Of a stretch of 64,000 bases of DNA, positions 27,549 through 36,220 are shown in pieces; within the stretch, counting starts at the first letter, position 1, and every line of letters starts with the position of its first letter. This DNA is from Desulforhopalus vacuolatus (GTDB taxonomy: Bacteria; Desulfobacterota; Desulfobulbia; Desulfobulbales; Desulfocapsaceae). The position numbers and the translations under genes are program-made. The stretch spans positions 1 to 64,000 of the forward strand of contig NZ_JAFFPZ010000003.1 in the NCBI RefSeq assembly GCF_016918505.1. The letters are read 5' to 3'. Below the pieces are notes generated by a model that ran no database searches, was not told where the DNA came from, and saw only the letters and a list, made by a program, of their open reading frames with translations.

Positions 27549-29431
27549 CTCTTCGCCGATCCGTAGGGTCCCCGTTCCTCAGCGACGCAATAGTAATCCC
27601 TGGTCACTTTTCTGAAAAATGCGGCATCTTTGCATTCGAACGTTTTCACCAGTAACGCTCTGTCCAGATAGCGATTGCCTCGTTCACAAGACGTTTCGGC
27701 CACGAACGTGCAGGCGTGACAGGCCGCAGCATGGAGAGAACGGTCCTCGCTTGGATTGTGTTCAGAGCAGAGAGGATCGGATGAGCACACTTGAGATCTG
27801 TTTAACGCCTGATCTATCAGACGGCCAAGGTTATCGGGTTTACCCAGATCCACCAAGCCCCCCAAAGTTCCGTCGGAATCTGCCGATGCGGTATAGATGA
27901 GAATCCCTGCCATTGGAGACTCACCGGTACCGGCATAGATCCGCTCCCGAATACTTGCCGCATTGTAACCACATTCCAGTGCCAGCTCTCTGATCAACAG
28001 GTGTGCGAATGTGTGAAGCATGGTGTATCTGATTCCGGGATAGCCGACTTCTGGATCAAGTCCACGGGCATTTCTCCAGCCACGGTGACCTTGTTCGATT
28101 TTTTGGTCTCTGCGTTTGACGGCTTCCAGCTTTTCCCAATCGGAAATAGCCTTTTCGTTGAAACGGATAAATATTCCTTCTCCATGAACCTCACTGGCAG
28201 GAATCCAGCTGGGTTTTCCTTTGCAAAGACTAGCCATCGGTGGTCGTTCGTCTTCGTCAGCCGATTCCTCTGGAGCTTCCACACGAGTGTACCCAATCAA
28301 CGCATTCACTTCTCGCAAACGCTCCAACAAGAGAACCGAATCCATAATATCTTTATATGTATCGGGTCTTGCGACCTTGCTACTCAAAAAGTGTGGCCAA
28401 TCCGTCGGTGGATTTGGAGATATCAGCACATCCCATTCCGGCCCTTTAAGGTCACCTTCGGAAATAACCTCAGCAGCGTTTCCATCTTTGCGATTCTGCA
28501 CCGCCAGCCAGATTTCATCCGCCTGATATTTGTCGATCCCGGGGAGGCTGCTTGTCTTGGTAAGGGTTTTTACGATAATCTTTATCTCATCAACAGAATC
28601 GGCATCTGCAAAATAGTCCCATCCATCAAGAATCAATTGCGACAGCTGGTTCTTTTCGAGAGGGATAGCCAACACGGAAAGCGTGATTGGAAACCAGCTG
28701 TTGGTGGCACCCAAAAGCACCGCCCGAGGTTGCTCGTTACACTCCGAATCAAATTTATCGAGATGAGGATGGCGCCCTCTGCAAGCTGGAAGGTTGTCTC
28801 GACCACTTTTGCCAAACGCTTTCGCCAACTGTTTCGAAGCCCCACAAGCATCGCATTTTACCCAAAGGTTTTCAGTCTGTAGCGAAGCCCCTGACTCGAA
28901 GAAACGCAGAGTACCTTTGCAATCGGATTGACCGCCATGAACGAACCAATGCCACGGGAAATCGTCTAGATGACCGTTACGGCAAGCCAACAAGAAGCGC
29001 GCTGGTACGGCATCGGCATTTGCCCCTTTTATGCAGTTTGTATGGACAAAGTGGGTCAGTTCCGGTCTGTATGGATTGGCTTTGATGCTGAACAGCCCCG
29101 AATCGTATTCAGCCAGAAGACCGCATCTCACGCATCGAAGCCAGCGAGGAAACGGCCTGACCGGAACACCGACTTTCCCTTCAGCGGAAAACGGACTCGC
29201 ACCATCGTCATTCAGGAACGGTGGAATCCGCAAATGGGTTACCTGCGGACCGAGTACTCGACGCACAGCAGCCAGCAATCGGGCTTCTTCCACCGAAGGA
29301 CATCTATCGATATCCCATCTATCCAGTCCCATCGTGATCACCGACAAGTTGGGCAGGTCAATTAACGCACCCGGTCCGTATGTCCACAACAACTGGCTGG
29401 GTCTCACTTGTCCTACAGGATATGTACTCAT
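27545..29431 (-). CDS. drmB: DISARM protein DrmB (DUF1998)
   Basis: A 628-residue protein whose last 150 residues match DUF1998: LHTFAHLLIRELALECGYNAASIRERIY, then CSSDPLC, HAAACHACTFV and SCERGN, cysteines expected to hold zinc. The N-terminal part also has zinc-ribbon-like pairs (RCVRCG near residue 100, CDACGASK near 197). DrmB forms a complex with the helicase DrmA that recognises and blocks incoming phage DNA. It overlaps drmA by 4 bp at its start and drmC by 4 bp at its end. The length is normal for the family. No lesion is visible. Confidence 0.9.
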   Translation of the reverse strand: MSTYPVGQVRPSQLLWTYGPGALIDLPNLSVITMGLDRWDIDRCPSVEEARLLAAVRRVLGPQVTHLRIPPFLNDDGASPFSAEGKVGVPVRPFPRWLRCVRCGLLAEYDSGLFSIKANPYRPELTHFVHTNCIKGANADAVPARFLLACRNGHLDDFPWHWFVHGGQSDCKGTLRFFESGASLQTENLWVKCDACGASKQLAKAFGKSGRDNLPACRGRHPHLDKFDSECNEQPRAVLLGATNSWFPITLSVLAIPLEKNQLSQLILDGWDYFADADSVDEIKIIVKTLTKTSSLPGIDKYQADEIWLAVQNRKDGNAAEVISEGDLKGPEWDVLISPNPPTDWPHFLSSKVARPDTYKDIMDSVLLLERLREVNALIGYTRVEAPEESADEDERPPMASLCKGKPSWIPASEVHGEGIFIRFNEKAISDWEKLEAVKRRDQKIEQGHRGWRNARGLDPEVGYPGIRYTMLHTFAHLLIRELALECGYNAASIRERIYAGTGESPMAGILIYTASADSDGTLGGLVDLGKPDNLGRLIDQALNRSQVCSSDPLCSEHNPSEDRSLHAAACHACTFVAETSCERGNRYLDRALLVKTFECKDAAFFRKVTRDYYCVAEERGPYGSAKR

Positions 29432-32400
29432 GCTTTACCTCCGTCACTATCTTCCGTTCTTCTCAATCGCCAAGCCGGAGGCTCCGGCAGAGTCGCACTA
29501 TCCATAATCAGTTTCACGCCTGGTTCCACTTCACGCATCGACATGGGCACGGTGAATTTATCCCAAGCTGCCACGCCTGGTTTTTTCAGCAATGCCGCCA
29601 CGTCACCTTGCCGTCTCTCGGTTTCATAGCCCAAACGTCGTCCAGCTCTTCTGGCTTCCTTCCCCCAACAGTCAAAGCGCTCGGAGATCATTCCATTTAC
29701 ATTATCTTTGATAGTTTTCTTGTTAGTCACCTTCCAGGCTCTGCTGGTGAGACTTTCTTTTGCTTCCGCCAGTTCATCAGGAGAGGCGGCGTTGTCGAGC
29801 GCCATGGCACCAAGGTTTGGATTCAGCGAGGCGTATCCCAGCCGTATCAGGCTGATCAACGTTCCCGTCAATCCTCTGTCAAGGGCTCTCGGTGCAAAAG
29901 GAGTGACCGATTGAGCCTCTACATGTTTGTAGAAGGTAGCATGGTAATGCTCGAAAGTTTCGTAGTGAGAGAGATCACGCGGTCTGGACCACGTCAATAC
30001 CGTGCAAACGAGCCCCGGGAACTGACGACCGACACGACTCGTCGCTTGAATGTATTCCGCCGTGTTTTTGGGTTGCCCATTTACCGCCATAATGCCAAGA
30101 CGATTCACGTCCACCCCCACCGAAAACATGTTGGTGGCCAGAACGATGTCGATGGCCCGGGTTTCACCTTTTTCCCACTTCGTGACGTATTTGCCGTTTT
30201 CCAGAGTCGCGTTGAATTTTACTTCAAGCTGGTCCAGTTTTTTGGGGATGTCCTTGCTTGATACACGAGAGGTCAACTCATCCACGTTCCTGACCGATCT
30301 CTGTCCCAGTCCCGGGCGACTGACATCGCTCATCTGCACTCTGTAGGCACGGGTCTGGACGTCATCTTCGGCAAGGCGTCTCATGCCCCCGAGTTCCCGC
30401 AATGAATTGAAATATCCGACAACAGTCATGTATGGATCGGCAACCTGACCGAACCGTTCGAAAAGTGACTGAGCTGCCGTCAACATGGCCACGTAAACAC
30501 GAATCAATACAGCCGGACGCGAACTTCCCGGAGAGCATATCCCCATGTAGCGTCTACCAGGTTTTTCCTCAATCGGCCGCTGGACGGAAAAGAAATTATC
30601 CTCCACATCCAGCCCATGAGGAGGAAAGACCATGACCTGTCTCAGAAACACATTGTTCACCTGTTCATCAGCCTTGCGTACCGTAGCCGTCGAAGCAATT
30701 ACCTTTGGTCGGATCGACTTGTCACCGACCTGCCATGTCGACAGTTCATCCACGGCCGTTTCATAAAGCCCAACCATCGTTCCCAACGGCCCGCTGATGA
30801 GATGAAACTCGTCCTGAATGATCAAATCCGGTGGTCGAATCGGGGTGATTTCTTTTACCGTGACCCTGGGAAGTTTCCCTTTGGCGTTGTGATTGCCGGA
30901 GCAATCCGCGTTTGGCCACAAGAGGCCGTGTCGTTCACATTCCTGGGTGGCGCGGCCAAAAAGCGTCCGTACCTGCCCACGCCATGCCATCATGGCAAAC
31001 TTGTCCACCGTCGCGATCAACATGGTCGGGGGATGTCTGTAGATTTCTTCGTCCACTACCAGAACGGGAATCCCCATATCCCTGGACTTACTTCTGCTGA
31101 AATCACATCGCCCGAACTTGTCACCACAATAGATGAAAGTCCGTCCAACATCTTTTTTCACTTCGATGTCCCGGCCTTCGGCAATTTCTGATCCGCACCA
31201 CGGACAGGTGGTCAACTGGGCGGGTGAATTACTTCCATAACGTTGTCCTTCTCTAAATCGTTGAATAGCGGTATGTGATTCCTCTGTGTTTCCGGGAGTC
31301 ACCCGATTTCCGACCCAAAGTCCGATGGTGAAGGGAGTCGTTCCCCATTTCGTGGGATCTTCGCGCCGCATTGACTCCAACGCGCAAATCAAGGTAGTCG
31401 CACGTTGAAATTGTTGAAGGGTTAAAAGCCGAAGGGTATATCTCATGATCACCGCAAGGCCACGGCTGCCATCCAAACCTCCCAACTCGCCCTGCAGGCG
31501 ACGGATGGCCATAGTAAAAGCGGCCACACCCAAATACGCTTCAGTCTTACCACCACCGGTAGGAAACCATATAAGGTCGGCATATGCTTCTAACGGTTCT
31601 GTTCTATCCTTATGCTCAGGATTAGACATAGCAGGCAACGAAAGGAGCATGAAGGCTAACTGGAACGGCCTCCAAGACCTGTTTTTTCGAATGTTCAATG
31701 CAGCGAGCTCCGGCTCTTCACCACGTCTCCTGCTCAAGGCGTAGATGCTGCGGATACGCTGAAGCGCCATGGCACGATTAGCGAAGCGGAATGCTTCAAG
31801 TGCGTGTTCGTTGGTTCTCAAGGTCTCAATACCTTCTTCCAGCCTCTTCAGCACGTGAGAACAACGATCCATGGCAGTCGATGCCGCACTGTCGTAACCA
31901 AAAACATCCTTACCGATGCGTTCTCTTTGTTCCGAGATCCACAGCGCATAATCTTCGGTTAATATTTTCAATCCGGCGGCAAGAGCGTCTTTGTCAAACA
32001 CCGCAAGGTTTTCCATGTCGAGAAACCCTTCAGCAATCATACGCTTCATTCCCGGACGGTCTTCATCAGCCAAACCGGGTGTTTCGGTCACCGGTACTTC
32101 GTATTCAGGCAATATGGATGTCCTGACTTCGACAGCGTGTTCTGAGTCATTCTCAGCCGTAGTCGCATGAACGGAAACACCATGGCCGACGGCAAACTCG
32201 ACCTGTTTGCGATAAATCATTTCCAACGCTTCACGTTCGGCATCTGCACCGTCGGAATCCAAAACCGGCCGTCTCCTGAAGATCGGACGCTTCTCAGGAT
32301 CTCTGACAATCAGTTCTGGCTGGAACACCCATGCCTGATCCTGATTCTTCTCCGGCATGGACTGATCATTGATAAAAAACAGAGTCACCAGTCGGTCACC

Positions 32401-33390
32401 ATTGTCCAAGGGCAAACTTATGGAGCCTTGGACCAAGACTTCAGGACACTGGTTATCTATGGCAAGTGGTTCGATCTTTCGTTTTGTCATTGGAATGATG
32501 ACTGAGCCACCCGAGGGGATGCGCTTCCAGTAACGGAAAGGTTTTCCGGTCTTTTCGTTAATTCGCTCGCTTTTCATTCTCTCGTACCGTCCCCAATTGG
32601 CAATAAGCTCCACCTCGTCGACCGTTGAGTCCACACAGAAGGTAAAACCAAAAGATGAGGGAACAAGTGACTGGTTGGTCGAGGCATCTACCTCTTTATC
32701 TTCATCATCAACACCGGAAGAAGTGATCTTGTCTCTGGAAATATGATCCGGATTAACATATGGGACTAAGTTATCCTGGCCGTCCTTATCATCAGAATCA
32801 CCTTCACGCTGCCTATAAATAAGTTCAGATCTATCTTCCGTGCGAGACATAGGAGCCAGCTTACCGACCAAATAGCGGTCTCGGACGCTCATGCCGATGA
32901 TCTCTTCGACCGGGCCGTCAGCCGGACCGAGGAGATCGTCCGTTATGGCAGCCTGCATTAATTCCCGCACGTATGCCTGTTCGTGAGGGGTACCACCCGA
33001 AATGACAGGGAATGCTGTCCAACTCACACCAGTAGTAGTTTTCAAGGCAGTTTCGAACAGCGCCCAATCCAGTCGGTTAATCGGTGCCTTGTTTTCCGGA
33101 ACAGGAATTGTCAGTTCGTCCAATGTGGCGATCGGTGACGCCGGGAGATAGCCGTCGAAATAAAACGAGGTCTCTTCGAGCGAATACCGCCTCCTGAATA
33201 CCCGGCCAACACCGATCACTGTGAATTTTCCATCACGCTCTTCGGTGACCAGCATGGCATCTTCCGTCTGGATGCCCCGCAAGTTGAAAGAGCCGAATTT
33301 GATGGTCAAAACATAACCATCAAGATGGACCTCGTCACCAAGTCTCACTATCCATGAGTTGATAGTTGTAACTTTATTCTCTTGGCTCAT
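29428..33390 (-). CDS. drmA: DISARM helicase DrmA
   Basis: A 1320-residue superfamily 2 helicase. The N-terminal 550 residues form the DrmA-specific region. Motif I is WFPTGGGKTEAYLG near residue 610, a zinc-ribbon-like insert (CPWCGSEI ... YCGDKFGRC) follows near 720-760, the Walker B is IQDEFHLISGPLG near 860, and the C-terminal RecA domain has ATNMFSVGVDVNRLGIMAVNG and YIQATSRVGRQFPG (motif VI) near 1115. These are the standard features of DrmA, the DNA-translocating core of DISARM. A GGAG ribosome site precedes the ATG. It starts 15 bp after the DUF2290-like gene and overlaps drmB by 4 bp. Confidence 0.92.
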   Translation of the reverse strand: MSQENKVTTINSWIVRLGDEVHLDGYVLTIKFGSFNLRGIQTEDAMLVTEERDGKFTVIGVGRVFRRRYSLEETSFYFDGYLPASPIATLDELTIPVPENKAPINRLDWALFETALKTTTGVSWTAFPVISGGTPHEQAYVRELMQAAITDDLLGPADGPVEEIIGMSVRDRYLVGKLAPMSRTEDRSELIYRQREGDSDDKDGQDNLVPYVNPDHISRDKITSSGVDDEDKEVDASTNQSLVPSSFGFTFCVDSTVDEVELIANWGRYERMKSERINEKTGKPFRYWKRIPSGGSVIIPMTKRKIEPLAIDNQCPEVLVQGSISLPLDNGDRLVTLFFINDQSMPEKNQDQAWVFQPELIVRDPEKRPIFRRRPVLDSDGADAEREALEMIYRKQVEFAVGHGVSVHATTAENDSEHAVEVRTSILPEYEVPVTETPGLADEDRPGMKRMIAEGFLDMENLAVFDKDALAAGLKILTEDYALWISEQRERIGKDVFGYDSAASTAMDRCSHVLKRLEEGIETLRTNEHALEAFRFANRAMALQRIRSIYALSRRRGEEPELAALNIRKNRSWRPFQLAFMLLSLPAMSNPEHKDRTEPLEAYADLIWFPTGGGKTEAYLGVAAFTMAIRRLQGELGGLDGSRGLAVIMRYTLRLLTLQQFQRATTLICALESMRREDPTKWGTTPFTIGLWVGNRVTPGNTEESHTAIQRFREGQRYGSNSPAQLTTCPWCGSEIAEGRDIEVKKDVGRTFIYCGDKFGRCDFSRSKSRDMGIPVLVVDEEIYRHPPTMLIATVDKFAMMAWRGQVRTLFGRATQECERHGLLWPNADCSGNHNAKGKLPRVTVKEITPIRPPDLIIQDEFHLISGPLGTMVGLYETAVDELSTWQVGDKSIRPKVIASTATVRKADEQVNNVFLRQVMVFPPHGLDVEDNFFSVQRPIEEKPGRRYMGICSPGSSRPAVLIRVYVAMLTAAQSLFERFGQVADPYMTVVGYFNSLRELGGMRRLAEDDVQTRAYRVQMSDVSRPGLGQRSVRNVDELTSRVSSKDIPKKLDQLEVKFNATLENGKYVTKWEKGETRAIDIVLATNMFSVGVDVNRLGIMAVNGQPKNTAEYIQATSRVGRQFPGLVCTVLTWSRPRDLSHYETFEHYHATFYKHVEAQSVTPFAPRALDRGLTGTLISLIRLGYASLNPNLGAMALDNAASPDELAEAKESLTSRAWKVTNKKTIKDNVNGMISERFDCWGKEARRAGRRLGYETERRQGDVAALLKKPGVAAWDKFTVPMSMREVEPGVKLIMDSATLPEPPAWRLRRTEDSDGGKA

Positions 33391-33404
33391 GATGTAACTC
33401 CAAG

Positions 33405-34064
33405 TTACGGGATTTGAATATGAATTAAATCTCTCTCGTTACCAGTAATCGTTTGATCGAACGAATCATTAAATAACGTGATTTGTTTTGAAAATTTTAC
33501 AAACGCCATATTATAAAAATTCCGCAAAATAAAAAGAATGAAAAGAGATGGCGTTAGCGGAGCAGATACAGGAATTCGACAATTCAAATACTGTCCCAGA
33601 GTTAGATGAGATTGGGGATGTTCGACATCAACAACGACTTCAGCTCTTGAATCAAAATCAAATCTAATTGGAAAAGGGACGATATCCTTCCTGATTACAT
33701 CGGCATAAATTTCATCATTTTCATATAATTCCGGGTTGTTTTGATATTCTTCCAAGTAGGGAGAAGGGAAAAATGCCAACCTGTGATTTTTGAGTTCATT
33801 CTCTTCAAATCTGTACATAAGTTGAACTATAGCACCGTCAATTAGTTTAAAGTTATAAGACTTCGCATTGGAGAGTTCGTTATATATTTCTTTGTAAGGC
33901 TTGTTTCTGAGAGCGACGCTTATATCAGCTTTACCAAAATCAATTCTTGTTTCTGACCCTTCTATTCTTTTGGATGGAAATGTTTGGTCGACGCTTAGGC
34001 TAACAAATATTAATTCTTCCGCTATTCTCTGCATTTGATTACGAACAATTTCAGGAGTAATCAT
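33405..34064 (-). CDS. DUF2290-like protein inserted in the DISARM operon
   Basis: A 219-residue soluble protein. The C-terminal half has HLTLGQYLNCRIPVSAPLTP followed by FILFILRNFYNMAF, which I recognise as the pattern of DUF2290 proteins; the assignment is from memory. No catalytic motif is obvious. It starts 5 bp after the upstream helicase gene (its stop is at 34069) and ends 15 bp before drmA, so it is co-transcribed with DISARM. Its codons are AT-rich compared with drmA and drmMI, like its upstream partner. It is best seen as one half of a two-gene module with the helicase. The biochemical role is unknown. Confidence 0.7.
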   Translation of the reverse strand: MITPEIVRNQMQRIAEELIFVSLSVDQTFPSKRIEGSETRIDFGKADISVALRNKPYKEIYNELSNAKSYNFKLIDGAIVQLMYRFEENELKNHRLAFFPSPYLEEYQNNPELYENDEIYADVIRKDIVPFPIRFDFDSRAEVVVDVEHPQSHLTLGQYLNCRIPVSAPLTPSLFILFILRNFYNMAFVKFSKQITLFNDSFDQTITGNERDLIHIQIP

Positions 34065-34068
34065 GATG

Positions 34069-36219
34069 TTAATCCTTTTCTAATAGAAAATTTTTCAATT
34101 TTTCAACTTGACCAGCATCTAAATCGTCAATATGAACATCACCACTTTCAACACCTTCTAAGAGCTCGTGTAATGATCTATCCGCTTTTTTAAGACTCTT
34201 TTTTTCAGCTTCTGACATATCACGATTGACAATATTTAATTTTGTCCTGAGTTCAGCGTTCGGATAAACAAAAGTGAGCTTAAACTCATTTTCCTTCACT
34301 CTTTCAAACTCTTTTTTGAGTTTGTCCATATTGGGACCAATACCAAGCACTCGTACCCATGCTTTACTTCTTGTTATAGCTGTAAAAAGTTGGTTTCTAA
34401 CTGTCGCCAAACGGCCAAAAGACTCATAACAGTCTTGTGCGTTAATGATATAAACCATCCCAGCTTCGTTTCCCTTCGCCCTGTAAATCCCGGTAAAGAC
34501 TATTGAATCCAATTCAGGGTAAAAGAATACATCTGGGGTAGTGTCAACACCAGCAAGATGGGAATTTATTTTATGTTTGAAAAGCTCCGCTCGTATTGGC
34601 CCAACAGCATTTTTAGTTTTAAGCGGATCTGGATTTATGACTATGATATCATCGACTCTCAGTTCATCTTTTCTTAAATTACGTTTGATTTCTTCAACAA
34701 CCCATTGTATCTGATCTCCTTCAGTGGCAAACGAGTGAAATTGAATAAGATCATCAATGTCAAATTGGTTGACAAGAAATGCAGGACTACTGTTTTCCGT
34801 CCTTTCAAGTGTTACTTGTATTTCATCTTCCAACCTGCCGCTTACAACAGAATATCCGACATCTTCCCAAAGATGAGAGTCATCAAACATTTGAATCAAT
34901 CCCGTTCCTGTTTTGGGATCTTTATTACGAAATATTCCAAAACCAAGTGCATGCGCAGTCGTGAGAACTGGTTTGGAATTCCTGTAACACTTCTCAAGAA
35001 TGATGTCTTGTGATTTTTCAGTCAGTGTTACTATAGGGTTACTATGAGAGTCATAACCAAAAATTTCTTCAGGGCTTGGGAGGGATAACGTATTCAGGCT
35101 TTGCAATTCATCATAAGCATAAACCAGTCGTTTTTTGTCTCCTAAAACACTGAAACAAAGCCGAAGAAACGAGGGTGGGAAATCCTGTGCCTCATCAATC
35201 AAAATAGCGTCGTACAATGGCAATATTTTTTTTGCTGCATCTACTGCATTGGAACACGCACCATCAAATTCACGCCCGCGACCAAATTTGCTCTTTGCCC
35301 TTCCGTAATCGAAGTACTCAAGCTCATTTTGTTTACAAAAATTGTAGTAAAGACCTTCACGTTCACCGCTTCCAGAGCCCCATGCATGAATAATTTTCAA
35401 GTTTTCCCACTCTGGTTCTTCACCGGTTTGCTCAATCGTGAATGTAGTAATCAGTCGTTTGAATTGTCCTTTCAATGAACGGGTATTAAACGTTACAGCT
35501 ATCTTCCATTCCGGGTGCTGCGAATGGAGGTAGGCCGCTTTCAGAGCCAAAACGATTGTCTTACCAGAGCCCGCCAGTCCACGTATACGCTGAACAGCAT
35601 CTATGGTTTCGATTACTGCCCGGCCTTGTTGGTTATCCAGATTGGCGATTGAGTCTTCAAGTTTTTGTAGCTTCGCCCCTCTGGAATCAGACTTGGCAAT
35701 GTTTCTTTTCTTGATCCCTTTACGAATTGTCGAAATGGATTGAAGCACCGAAAGCAAATGATTGTATTTTTCAAATTTTTCATCTTTAATGTTTTCAATG
35801 GTCGTGATCAGATTGTCTTTCGAACAAACGGGATATTCATCATCAGCATCTTGTTGAGTAGTGACTGCAGGAGAAAACGTTAATACCGATATGGGAACGT
35901 CAAGGTTTCGGCCTTTCATCAAAGCCTTATGATTACGAAGTTTGGCTTCCAATTTGTTATAAATGTCATCTTGGGTATCCTGATAATTATCTGGCAGAAT
36001 TCTTCCTTCCACAATATGGATTAGAATTACACCTTTTTCAGGTGAGATGAGGATCGCATCTATGGGATACCGCCCTTCAGGCGTTGAAAATATTGGATAT
36101 CCTACATACAAAAGTCCATTCAACTCTTTGGTTTCTGAGAGGGCGTTGATAAGTTGCTCTGAACTAATCGGTTTTTGTGTTGAGCCTTTAATGATTTCAA
36201 TCATATTAATATTCTCCAT
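34069..36219 (-). CDS. Superfamily 1 helicase with nuclease-like (NERD-type) N-terminus
   Basis: A 716-residue protein. Residues 35-75 resemble a NERD-type PD-(D/E)XK core (GRYPIDAILIS with D54, then GVILIHIVEG), but the expected E-x-K is I-V-E at 69-71, so nuclease activity is doubtful. The helicase core has Walker A GLAGSGKT (214-221), Walker B LIDEAQDFPPSF (about 340-351), then FTGIYRAKGNEAGMVYIINAQ and LFTAITRSKAWVRVLG, as in UvrD-like/DUF2075 helicases. It begins 1 bp after the drmMI stop and is followed at 5 bp by the DUF2290-like gene. It is AT-rich compared with the drm genes, which suggests acquisition as a module into the DISARM operon. Confidence 0.8.
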   Translation of the reverse strand: MENINMIEIIKGSTQKPISSEQLINALSETKELNGLLYVGYPIFSTPEGRYPIDAILISPEKGVILIHIVEGRILPDNYQDTQDDIYNKLEAKLRNHKALMKGRNLDVPISVLTFSPAVTTQQDADDEYPVCSKDNLITTIENIKDEKFEKYNHLLSVLQSISTIRKGIKKRNIAKSDSRGAKLQKLEDSIANLDNQQGRAVIETIDAVQRIRGLAGSGKTIVLALKAAYLHSQHPEWKIAVTFNTRSLKGQFKRLITTFTIEQTGEEPEWENLKIIHAWGSGSGEREGLYYNFCKQNELEYFDYGRAKSKFGRGREFDGACSNAVDAAKKILPLYDAILIDEAQDFPPSFLRLCFSVLGDKKRLVYAYDELQSLNTLSLPSPEEIFGYDSHSNPIVTLTEKSQDIILEKCYRNSKPVLTTAHALGFGIFRNKDPKTGTGLIQMFDDSHLWEDVGYSVVSGRLEDEIQVTLERTENSSPAFLVNQFDIDDLIQFHSFATEGDQIQWVVEEIKRNLRKDELRVDDIIVINPDPLKTKNAVGPIRAELFKHKINSHLAGVDTTPDVFFYPELDSIVFTGIYRAKGNEAGMVYIINAQDCYESFGRLATVRNQLFTAITRSKAWVRVLGIGPNMDKLKKEFERVKENEFKLTFVYPNAELRTKLNIVNRDMSEAEKKSLKKADRSLHELLEGVESGDVHIDDLDAGQVEKLKNFLLEKD

Positions 36220-36220
36220 A

